Positions 1 to 4,975 of a stretch of DNA of 6,239 nucleotides are shown in pieces. Made by a program: the position numbers and the translations under genes. The DNA is from Campylobacterales bacterium. Its GTDB lineage: Bacteria; Campylobacterota; Campylobacteria; Campylobacterales; Sulfurimonadaceae. Below the pieces are notes generated by a model. The model did not search any database. It saw nothing but the letters and a program-made list of their open reading frames with translations, and was not told where the DNA came from. Location: NCBI GenBank assembly GCA_016937915.1, contig JAFGVR010000115.1, forward strand, positions 1-6,239, read 5' to 3'. How positions within the stretch are numbered: position 1 is the first letter of the stretch; each line of letters opens with the position of its first letter.

Positions 1-222
1 GCAGATGGTACTTGGAGAGCTTCAATAAATAGTGGAAAAATAGATAGTTCTGGATTTACTTCAAGCGATATCTCTAGTGCTCAAACTAGTGTAGTAAAAG
101 ATATAAGTGGTAAAATCAAAGGGGAGTTTTATGGTGGTTCAGATATTGAATCTGTAGCTGGAAGATTTGAACTTAACTCAGTGATAAATGGGACCGCCTA
201 TGGTGTTTTTGGTGCAAGATAA
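1..222 (+). CDS. C-terminal end of a probable surface protein with TbpB-like beta-barrel tail (5' truncated)
   Basis: Frame 1 is open from the first base to a TAA at 220-222, giving the last 73 residues of a protein that starts outside the window. The fragment is rich in Ser, Gly, Thr and Asn and alternates polar and hydrophobic residues, as in beta-strands. Its final 40 residues carry the pattern G-x-F-Y-G-G ... G-R-F-E-L ... G-V-F-G-A-R, which resembles the C-terminal barrel motif of transferrin-binding-protein-B-like lipoproteins (FYG ... GG-F ... GVFGAKR). Proteins with this tail are usually exported and surface-exposed. From the fragment I cannot tell whether it is a compact lipoprotein or the end of a large modular surface protein, nor what it binds. 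metK begins 21 bp downstream on the same strand with no hairpin between them, so read-through into metK is possible. The coding assignment is firm; the family is tentative. Confidence 0.5.
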   Translation, partial: ADGTWRASINSGKIDSSGFTSSDISSAQTSVVKDISGKIKGEFYGGSDIESVAGRFELNSVINGTAYGVFGAR

Positions 223-243
223 ATTAATTTAAGGATACAATCG

Positions 244-1410
244 ATGACAAAAGAGGTTAAAGAGTATATATTTACTTCAGAGTCTGTAACAGAGGGGCAT
301 CCTGATAAGATGGCTGATCAGATTAGTGATGCAATTTTGGATTATATTATAGAAAATGATAAGTCGGCTCGTGTAGCTTGTGAGACTGTTGTGTCAAACG
401 GTTTTTGCATTATTGCAGGTGAGATGAAAACAACATCTTATGCACCTATGCAAGAGATTGTAAGAGAAGTTGTACAAAGCATCGGTTATACAGATGCCAC
501 TTATGGGTTTGATTATCGTTCATGTGCTGTTTTAAACGGTATAGGGGAACAGTCCCCTGATATAAATCAGGGCGTAGATAAAGAAGATGGTGAACTAGGA
601 GCTGGTGATCAGGGACTTATGTTTGGATATGCATGTCGAGAAACAGAAGCTCTTATGCCACTACCTATATATCTGGCACACCGTTTAACTCAAAGGTTGG
701 CAGAGGTTAGAAAAGAGGGGATAGTACCTTATCTTAGACCTGATGGAAAAGCTCAAGTAAGTGTGAAATATATAGATGATAAGCCTATATCTATAGATAC
801 TATAGTGATATCTACTCAACACGCACCAGATGTTATGCAAGAGAAGATTCATGAAGATATGATAGAAGAGGTTATCAAAGAGGTTGTACCACTTGATATG
901 ATAACTAAAGATACTATCTATCATATAAATCCGACTGGAAAATTTGTGATAGGTGGACCACAAGGGAATGCGGGGCTTACTGGTAGAAAGATTATAGTAG
1001 ATACTTATGGTGGTTCGTGTCCACATGGTGGTGGTGCATTTAGTGGAAAAGATCCTACAAAAGTAGATAGAAGTGCAGCTTATGCAGCTAGATGGGTAGC
1101 AAAAAATCTTGTAGCTGCAGGTGCTTGTGATAAAGTAACTTTGCAAATAGCGTATGCTATAGGTGTGTCAAAACCAGTCTCTATTATGGTAGATACTCAT
1201 AAAACAGCAAAGGTTAGTGAGAAAAAGATAGAGAGTTGTGTAAAAGAGTTGTTTGATTTATCACCAAAAGGGATTATAAAATCATTAGATCTTCTTAGAC
1301 CTATATATAGAAAAACAGCTGCTTATGGTCATTTTGGTCGTAATGAGAGTGAATTTACATGGGAGATGACAAATAGAGTTGATGATATAAAGAGTTATTT
1401 AGGGTTGTAA
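244..1410 (+). CDS. metK: S-adenosylmethionine synthetase (methionine adenosyltransferase)
   Basis: This cytosolic enzyme makes S-adenosylmethionine from methionine and ATP, releasing phosphate and pyrophosphate. At 388 residues it has the family's usual length. Visible motifs are GHPDK at 18-22 (His19; Asp21, a Mg ligand), the signature [12 protein letters not shown] at 119-130 (Asp122), LRPDGK at 165-170, GLTGRK at 244-249 and GGGAFSGKD at 262-270, followed by KVD with Asp275, the second Mg ligand. The residue before A-GLTGRK is Asn242 (codon AAT), where the E. coli enzyme has Asp238, one of four active-site aspartates; this is unusual and is reported as a finding. The ATG at 244 is supported by AAGGA at 231-235, eight bases upstream. 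The overall sequence resembles the H. pylori-type MetK. No promoter is evident in the short gap before it and no convincing terminator follows it. Confidence 0.97.
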   Translation: MTKEVKEYIFTSESVTEGHPDKMADQISDAILDYIIENDKSARVACETVVSNGFCIIAGEMKTTSYAPMQEIVREVVQSIGYTDATYGFDYRSCAVLNGIGEQSPDINQGVDKEDGELGAGDQGLMFGYACRETEALMPLPIYLAHRLTQRLAEVRKEGIVPYLRPDGKAQVSVKYIDDKPISIDTIVISTQHAPDVMQEKIHEDMIEEVIKEVVPLDMITKDTIYHINPTGKFVIGGPQGNAGLTGRKIIVDTYGGSCPHGGGAFSGKDPTKVDRSAAYAARWVAKNLVAAGACDKVTLQIAYAIGVSKPVSIMVDTHKTAKVSEKKIESCVKELFDLSPKGIIKSLDLLRPIYRKTAAYGHFGRNESEFTWEMTNRVDDIKSYLGL

Positions 1411-1418
1411 ATATAGAT

Positions 1419-1505
1419 TTTGGGTAACATTTTTAGATATTTATGATTTAAAATAGAAGATTTTAGCTATGTTTAAAAATCTAAACAGTATAGTTGTTAC
1501 TCAAA
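1419..1505 (+). repeat. Long-range inverted repeat with nested hairpin in the metK-fdxA gap
   Basis: The 11-base arm TTTGGGTAACA at 1419-1429 is complementary to TGTTACTCAAA at 1495-1505, with one G-U pair as RNA. It encloses a second 7-bp A/T-rich inverted repeat, AGATTTT at 1458-1464 and AAAATCT at 1476-1482. The right outer arm ends eight bases before the fdxA Shine-Dalgarno. Neither stem is followed by a T-run, so it does not look like a terminator for metK. It could be a leader structure or separated operator half-sites. In DNA this AT-rich, chance pairing of this quality is plausible. Confidence 0.3.
1420..1447 (+). promoter_or_regulatory. Possible fdxA promoter
   Basis: A TATGAT box at 1442-1447 lies 16 bases after TTGGGT at 1420-1425, and a second candidate -10, TAAAAT, is at 1449-1454. 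Transcription would begin near 1454-1461, leaving a leader of roughly 65 bases. A promoter is expected here because fdxA follows a 113-bp gap and is itself closed by a terminator, but the boxes are weak matches in AT-rich DNA. I see no clear Fur or PerR box. Confidence 0.3.
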
Positions 1506-1523
1506 TAAAAATAGGAGAAAATA

Positions 1524-1808
1524 ATGGCAGTATTTATTAATGATACATGTATTAACTGTGGTGCTTGTATAGATGAGTGTCCTACTGAAGCTATCGTGGA
1601 TGAGGATGAGAACCCAACGGGTGCTGAAGTTTACTATGTATATGGTGACAAATGTGTAGAGTGTGTTGGTCATCATGACGAGCCAGCATGTGCTACTTCA
1701 TGTCCAACTGAGGGTTGTATCACTTGGGATGCTGTTGGTGATAGCCCAGCTCACCGTGATGACATCACTGATGAGCAACGCGCTAATAAAGAACCAGTTG
1801 TAGAATAA
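1524..1808 (+). CDS. fdxA: 2[4Fe-4S] ferredoxin, Alvin/YfhL-like
   Basis: A small acidic electron carrier of 94 residues. Cluster motif one is C9-x2-C12-x2-C15-x3-C19-P. Motif two is C44-x2-C47-x8-C56-x3-C60-P, with the longer insertion between its second and third cysteines that marks the Allochromatium-type (Alvin) two-cluster ferredoxins; an extra Cys65 follows. Residues 66-94 form an acidic, probably flexible tail. The start at 1524 is supported by AGGAG at 1513-1517, six bases upstream. The gene is closed by its own stem-loop at 1816-1850 and so is probably a single-gene unit. The symbol follows the C. jejuni homologue, which lies directly before ndk in the same order and was reported there as iron-induced and involved in aerotolerance. 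Whether iron controls this copy cannot be read from the upstream DNA. C-ending codons such as ATC and GAC suggest high expression. Confidence 0.9.
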   Translation: MAVFINDTCINCGACIDECPTEAIVDEDENPTGAEVYYVYGDKCVECVGHHDEPACATSCPTEGCITWDAVGDSPAHRDDITDEQRANKEPVVE

Positions 1809-1815
1809 CCTCTTA

Positions 1816-1855
1816 TTTAGATAAAGTGTCGTACGGATGCTTTATCTAAACTTTT
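1816..1855 (+). terminator. Stem-loop terminator after fdxA
   Basis: TTTAGATAAAG at 1816-1826 and CTTTATCTAAA at 1840-1850 form a perfect 11-bp stem with a 13-base loop that contains the small palindrome CGTACG. The stem is followed by CTTTT at 1851-1855. It begins seven bases after the fdxA stop, as expected for intrinsic termination, though the T-tract is short and the stem is A/T-rich. It separates fdxA from the ndk promoter. Confidence 0.7.
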
Positions 1856-1899
1856 AAAAAAAATCCCCTCTTTTAAACAAATTCGTATTAAATTTTAGA

Positions 1900-1905
1900 T
1901 ATAAT
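1900..1905 (+). promoter_or_regulatory. ndk promoter, -10 box TATAAT
   Basis: A perfect TATAAT lies 34 bases before the ndk start codon and is preceded by a T/A-rich stretch (AATTTTAGA). There is no recognisable -35 hexamer at the usual distance, which fits the housekeeping promoters of Campylobacterota, where the -10 and upstream T-rich DNA dominate. Transcription would start near 1911-1913, giving a leader of about 27 bases. This promoter probably serves ndk and the DUF177 gene, and perhaps rpmF-plsX-fabH by read-through. Confidence 0.8.
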
Positions 1906-1928
1906 CACGCCTAATTTTATATTTCAAC

Positions 1929-1933
1929 AGGAG
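1929..1933 (+). promoter_or_regulatory. Ribosome binding site that fixes the ndk start
   Basis: AGGAG at 1929-1933 is five bases from the ATG at 1939 but only two from the in-frame TTG at 1936. The spacing favours the ATG. The resulting N-terminus, [12 protein letters not shown], is the usual form for the family. Confidence 0.8.
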
Positions 1934-1938
1934 ATTTG

Positions 1939-2352
1939 ATGGAACAGACACTATCGATAATCAAACCAGACGCTGTAGCAAAGGGCGTTATAGGTAAAAT
2001 CTTAGACAGATTTGAGAGCAACGGTCTTAGAATCGCGGCTACGAAAAAAATTCAATTAACTCGTGCAGATGCTGAAGCTTTTTATGCAGTACACTCTGAA
2101 AGACCTTTTTTCAACGACTTAGTTGATTTTATGATCAGTGGTCCAGTTGTTGTTTCAGTTTTAGAGGGTGAAAATGCAATGGCTAAAAATCGTGAATTAA
2201 TGGGTGCTACTAATCCTAAAGAGGCTGAAGCTGGAACTATCCGTGCAGATTTCGCTGAAAATATAGATGCTAATGCAGTTCACGGTAGTGACTCATTAGA
2301 AAATGCTGCTATTGAGATAGCATTTTTCTTTTCACAAAGAGAAATAGCGTAA
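1939..2352 (+). CDS. ndk: Nucleoside diphosphate kinase
   Basis: This cytosolic enzyme passes the gamma-phosphate of ATP to other (deoxy)nucleoside diphosphates through a phospho-histidine and so balances NTP and dNTP pools. The protein has 137 residues, a normal bacterial length. Visible features are the N-terminal SIIKPDA with Lys9, the nucleotide-site segment [21 protein letters not shown] at about 85-105, and the catalytic NAVHGSDS with the phospho-accepting His115. The protein ends in a hydrophobic AIEIAFFF segment, as usual. The frame can be read from a TTG one codon earlier, but the Shine-Dalgarno spacing supports the ATG. The gene has its own strong promoter, and the DUF177 gene starts ten bases after its stop, so the two are probably co-transcribed. 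The order fdxA-ndk-DUF177-rpmF-plsX-fabH matches that remembered from C. jejuni. Confidence 0.97.
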   Translation: MEQTLSIIKPDAVAKGVIGKILDRFESNGLRIAATKKIQLTRADAEAFYAVHSERPFFNDLVDFMISGPVVVSVLEGENAMAKNRELMGATNPKEAEAGTIRADFAENIDANAVHGSDSLENAAIEIAFFFSQREIA

Positions 2353-2362
2353 TTATAAATTT

Positions 2363-2713
2363 ATGATTATTTCACTAAGAAAAATTGGTAAGACACCATC
2401 TGATTTTGAGATACAAGATGACAAAATAACTTTTAAAGGTTTTTTGCAGTATGATAGCGGCAATTTAATTTTGCTAAAAGCAAAGTTATGTGGCATTGTA
2501 AATACTGAGTGTAGCCGATGTGGTGAAGAGATCGATTTAGAAGTTGATGAAGATTTGAAATTTTTCATCTCAGATGGTTTGTATAAAGATGACGACAATA
2601 TAGAATTCGATGTTGTTGAATCTTTTAACTCTATGGTTGATTTAAATGATTTACTTAAGTCAGAAATAGAGTTGATAAAAAGTGATTATCACATTTGTGA
2701 TAATTGTAAATAA
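2363..2713 (+). CDS. DUF177/YceD-family protein, probable ribosome-biogenesis factor
   Basis: A 116-residue acidic protein with two CxxC pairs, C50-x2-C53 and C112-x2-C115 (the second at the very C-terminus), plus Cys43. This is the layout of the YceD/DUF177 family, where the cysteines may hold a metal. Family members almost always precede rpmF, as here, and E. coli YceD and its plant relatives have been linked to 23S rRNA accumulation. I infer a role in large-subunit assembly, not demonstrated by the sequence. It is shorter than E. coli YceD (about 170 residues). The start at 2363 is ten bases after ndk, and no Shine-Dalgarno is visible in the AT-rich bases before it, so initiation may depend on coupling to ndk translation. 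The stop codon lies at the base of a strong hairpin. Family assignment rests mainly on context and the cysteine pattern. Confidence 0.82.
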   Translation: MIISLRKIGKTPSDFEIQDDKITFKGFLQYDSGNLILLKAKLCGIVNTECSRCGEEIDLEVDEDLKFFISDGLYKDDDNIEFDVVESFNSMVDLNDLLKSEIELIKSDYHICDNCK

Positions 2714-2744
2714 GCTCAGCTTTAAGAATCTTAAAGCTGAGCTT
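2712..2744 (+). promoter_or_regulatory. Perfect 15-bp hairpin between the DUF177 gene and rpmF
   Basis: AAGCTCAGCTTTAAG at 2712-2726 and its exact complement at 2730-2744 form a 15-bp stem closed by only AAT. It is the strongest hairpin in the window and takes in the last two bases of the DUF177 stop codon. The bases after it (CACCTCG) are not a T-run, so it is not a standard intrinsic terminator. It may be a processing or stability element, or a partial attenuator tied to translation termination of the upstream gene. Confidence 0.7.
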
Positions 2745-2746
2745 CA

Positions 2747-2790
2747 CCTCGTTAGAGGCTAATTATACAGATGAGAGTTTTTCTTTCATC
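2747..2790 (+). promoter_or_regulatory. Two smaller hairpins upstream of rpmF
   Basis: CCTC at 2747-2750 pairs with GAGG at 2755-2758 around the loop GTTA. Further on, GATGAGAG at 2770-2777 pairs with CTTTCATC at 2783-2790 around a TTTTT loop, giving eight pairs including one G-U. With the 15-bp hairpin just before, they make a run of three stem-loops in the rpmF leader if transcription reads through from ndk. The T-rich loop could instead simply be the T-rich upstream part of a promoter. Confidence 0.4.
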
Positions 2791-2792
2791 AA

Positions 2793-2798
2793 TATAAA
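2793..2798 (+). promoter_or_regulatory. Possible rpmF promoter, -10 box TATAAA
   Basis: TATAAA at 2793-2798 follows a T-rich stretch (GTTTTTCTTTC at 2777-2787), the arrangement seen in Campylobacterota promoters. Transcription would begin around 2804-2806, just before the rpmF Shine-Dalgarno, giving a very short leader and separate control of rpmF-plsX-fabH from ndk. The DNA is AT-rich enough that this could be chance. Confidence 0.4.
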
Positions 2799-2819
2799 AT
2801 AAAATTAAAGGAAAATAAT

Positions 2820-2969
2820 ATGGCAGTACCTAAGAGAAGAGTATCACACTCTCGTTCAGCAAAAAGAAGAACACACTATAAGATTACATTAGCTCGTCCA
2901 GTCAAAGATAAAGATGGAACTTATAAACTTCCACATCATATTAACCCAACTACTGGCGAATATAAATAA
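2820..2969 (+). CDS. rpmF: 50S ribosomal protein L32 (bL32)
   Basis: A 49-residue, strongly basic protein of the large ribosomal subunit. It begins [20 protein letters not shown], the characteristic bL32 N-terminus (AVPKRR-S--R---RR-H), and continues to [13 protein letters not shown]. It has no CxxC pairs, so it is the zinc-free form, as I recall for Campylobacter. The ATG at 2820 follows AAGGA at 2808-2812 with seven-base spacing. It sits in its canonical place between the DUF177 gene and plsX, with plsX beginning three bases after its stop, so rpmF and plsX are almost certainly on one transcript and probably translationally coupled. It may be transcribed from the candidate promoter at 2793 or by read-through from ndk. 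Confidence 0.97.
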   Translation: MAVPKRRVSHSRSAKRRTHYKITLARPVKDKDGTYKLPHHINPTTGEYK

Positions 2970-2972
2970 TTG

Positions 2973-3974
2973 ATGATTAAGATTGCTATTGATGCAATGG
3001 GTGGGGACTTCGGTCCCGAACCAATTGTAAAGGGTTGTGTAGCTGCACTAAAAAGAAAAAGATTTATACCAATACTAGTAGGTAAAAAAGAAGAGATTTT
3101 ACCTCTGTTACCAAAGAGTTATAGAGATAAGATCTCTATAGTTGATACTGATGATGTTATATCTATGCATGATGCTGCTACAGATGCAGTTAAACGCAAA
3201 GAAAGCACTATTTATAAAGCTATGGAGCTAGTAAGAAATGGTGAAGCTCATGGAGTTGTGTCAGCAGGACATAGTGGTGCTACTATGACTTTGGCAACTC
3301 TAAGACTTGGTCGTTTAAAAGGTGTATCTCGTCCAGCACTTGTAACTCTTATGCCATCAAAAGCAAAACATAGAACTGTACTACTTGATGTTGGTGCAAA
3401 TGTTGATTCAAGACCTGAACATATAGCTGAATTTGCCATTATGGGTGGGTGCTATGCAGAGGATCTATTAAAAATAGACACCCCAAGAATCGGTATCCTT
3501 GCAAATGGTGAAGAGGATTCAAAAGGGTGCGATGTTACAAAAGCTGCTCATAAACTTTTAAAAGGTTATAAAGGGTTTAAGGGTAATGTTGAGGGTGGAG
3601 ATATCTTCAATGGAACTTGTGATGTTGTAACTTGTGATGGTTTTGTTGGAAACTTAGTTCTAAAATCAGCTGAGGGTGTAGCATCTACTATAAGTGATCT
3701 TATAAAGATGTACATTAGAAAATCGCCTATATCTATCACTGGTGCATTACTTATGAGAAAAGTTTTCAAACTTCTAAAAAAAGAGATAGATTATGCTGAG
3801 ATAGGTGGGGCTCCACTTATTGGTATAAAAGGTTGTGCGATTATTAGTCATGGTAAAAGTAATGCTAGAGCCATAGAAAATGCAATCTATCAAGCTATAA
3901 ACTATGTTGACACAGGTGTTAATGAACACATTGTTTCAAGATTAGAAGCATTTAAACAAAAAAAGGAGGGCTAA
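2973..3974 (+). CDS. plsX: Phosphate acyltransferase PlsX
   Basis: PlsX converts acyl-ACP and phosphate to acyl-phosphate, the donor used by the membrane enzyme PlsY for the first acylation of glycerol-3-phosphate; it acts at the inner face of the membrane. The protein has 333 residues, normal for the family. Motifs seen are [11 protein letters not shown] at 5-15, [11 protein letters not shown] at 95-105, LLDVGAN at 137-143, LANGEE at 176-181, CDGFVGN at 221-227, [10 protein letters not shown] at 278-287 and SHGKSNARA at 292-300. Position 100 is His where many PlsX proteins read SAGNTGA; I believe other Campylobacterota share this. The ATG at 2973 is three bases after the rpmF stop, with a TTG one codon earlier, and I see no good Shine-Dalgarno, which suggests coupling to rpmF translation. 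Its 3' end contains the fabH ribosome binding site. Confidence 0.96.
   Translation: MIKIAIDAMGGDFGPEPIVKGCVAALKRKRFIPILVGKKEEILPLLPKSYRDKISIVDTDDVISMHDAATDAVKRKESTIYKAMELVRNGEAHGVVSAGHSGATMTLATLRLGRLKGVSRPALVTLMPSKAKHRTVLLDVGANVDSRPEHIAEFAIMGGCYAEDLLKIDTPRIGILANGEEDSKGCDVTKAAHKLLKGYKGFKGNVEGGDIFNGTCDVVTCDGFVGNLVLKSAEGVASTISDLIKMYIRKSPISITGALLMRKVFKLLKKEIDYAEIGGAPLIGIKGCAIISHGKSNARAIENAIYQAINYVDTGVNEHIVSRLEAFKQKKEG
3964..3969 (+). promoter_or_regulatory. fabH ribosome binding site inside the plsX 3' end
   Basis: A full AGGAGG at 3964-3969 lies within the last codons of plsX, seven bases before the fabH ATG at 3977. It is the strongest Shine-Dalgarno in the window and contrasts with the weak sites of plsX and the DUF177 gene, suggesting efficient, partly independent translation of fabH. 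Confidence 0.85.
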
Positions 3975-3976
3975 TA

Positions 3977-4975
3977 ATGCCTTACGCAGCACTTCGCTCA
4001 ATCGGTGCTTATGCTCCACAAAAAATTCTAAACAATGAAGAGTTATCTGCTATGGTAGATACTTCAGATGATTGGATAACTAAAAGGACTGGTATAAAAG
4101 AGCGTCGCATCGCAAGAGAAGATGAATATACTAGCGATATGGGTGTAGAAGCTGCAAAAAAAGCGATAGAGAGAAGTGGTATAGATAAAGATGAGATAGA
4201 TATGATAGTATGTGCTACTATCAGTCCTGATTATTTTTGTATGCCATCAACTGCTACTATTATCGCAACAAAACTAGGACTTAAAAATCCAACTGCATTT
4301 GATATATCTGCTGCTTGTACAGGCTTTGTTTATATCCTCTCAATAGCAAAAGCATTTATAGAATCTGGTATGAAAAAAAAGGTTTTGATAGTTGGTGCTG
4401 AAAAACTATCGGCTATTACTGATTATACAGATAGAGGTACTTGTATATTATTTGGTGATGGTGCTGGTGCGGCTGTTGTGAGTGCTACTGATGATAAAAG
4501 TGAAGCTATAATTGATATACATACTGGTTCAGATGGTAGTTTTGCAGATCTTCTTATGACTCCAAACGGTGGTAGTGGTTCAGCTCACGATTCATTAGAG
4601 CAAGAGGCAGCATCATGTTTTATGCAGATGAAGGGTAATGAAACTTTTAAAGTAGCTGTTAGAACTTTAACAAAAGATGTTGTAGATATACTGGAAGCAA
4701 ATGGTATAAAAGGTGAAGATATCAAACACTTTGTACCGCATCAGGCAAATTATCGCATCATAAAAGCTGTTGGGGATGCCCTAAAACTTAGTGATGAGCA
4801 AGTTGTTTTAACTGTACATAAGTATGGTAACACTTCAGGAGCTTCAATCCCTATGGCTATAAATGAGATTTATGAAGATGGTAAACTAAAAAAAGGTGAG
4901 CTTTTACTTCTAGATGCTTTTGGAGGGGGACTTACATGGGGTTCAGCTTTAGTTCCTTTCTCCCCTAAAAACTAG
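3977..4975 (+). CDS. fabH: Beta-ketoacyl-ACP synthase III (FabH)
   Basis: FabH starts type II fatty-acid synthesis in the cytosol by condensing acetyl-CoA (or another short acyl-CoA) with malonyl-ACP. The 332-residue length is normal. The complete triad is visible: Cys114 in ISAACTGF, His255 in VPHQANYR and Asn285 in [23 protein letters not shown] at 31-44 gives the Trp33 and Arg37 that correspond to CoA-contacting residues of E. coli Fab[11 protein letters not shown] at 159-168 and the C-terminal [13 protein letters not shown] are also family features. The ATG is two bases after the plsX stop with an AGGAGG seven bases upstream, so it is the last gene of the rpmF-plsX-fabH unit. Its TAG stop is part of CTAG, which also supplies the stop of the converging chemoreceptor gene, leaving no room for a terminator between them. 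Confidence 0.97.
   Translation: MPYAALRSIGAYAPQKILNNEELSAMVDTSDDWITKRTGIKERRIAREDEYTSDMGVEAAKKAIERSGIDKDEIDMIVCATISPDYFCMPSTATIIATKLGLKNPTAFDISAACTGFVYILSIAKAFIESGMKKKVLIVGAEKLSAITDYTDRGTCILFGDGAGAAVVSATDDKSEAIIDIHTGSDGSFADLLMTPNGGSGSAHDSLEQEAASCFMQMKGNETFKVAVRTLTKDVVDILEANGIKGEDIKHFVPHQANYRIIKAVGDALKLSDEQVVLTVHKYGNTSGASIPMAINEIYEDGKLKKGELLLLDAFGGGLTWGSALVPFSPKN
4972..4975. other. Shared CTAG stop of two convergent genes
   Basis: The palindrome CTAG gives TAG to fabH on the plus strand (4973-4975) and TAG to the chemoreceptor gene on the minus strand (4974-4972). The coding regions overlap by four bases, and no hairpin terminator is visible at the junction for either direction, so transcripts probably run into the opposite gene. 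Confidence 0.9.

Noticed and set aside
102..107. TATAAG inside the upstream gene as a metK -10 box
   Set aside because: Such matches are common by chance in AT-rich coding DNA, and no -35 or T-rich element supports it.
685..1146. Open frame of 153 codons on the minus strand within metK
   Set aside because: It lies wholly antisense to a clear metK, and its translation is rich in Ser, Tyr, Ile and Cys with no motif, as expected from reversed AT-rich coding DNA.
1458..1482. The 7-bp AGATTTT/AAAATCT hairpin as a terminator for metK
   Set aside because: The stem is almost all A/T, has an 11-base loop and is not followed by a T-run.
2353..2598. Open frame of 81 codons on the minus strand over the DUF177 gene
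   Set aside because: It is antisense to a gene supported by synteny and CxxC pairs, has low-complexity Ser/Lys composition, and has no family features.
3248..3439. Open frame of 63 codons on the minus strand within plsX
   Set aside because: It is antisense to conserved PlsX motifs, with no ribosome site and no recognisable protein.
3566..3769. Open frame of 67 codons on the minus strand within plsX
   Set aside because: It is antisense to plsX and is best explained as a shadow of its codon usage.
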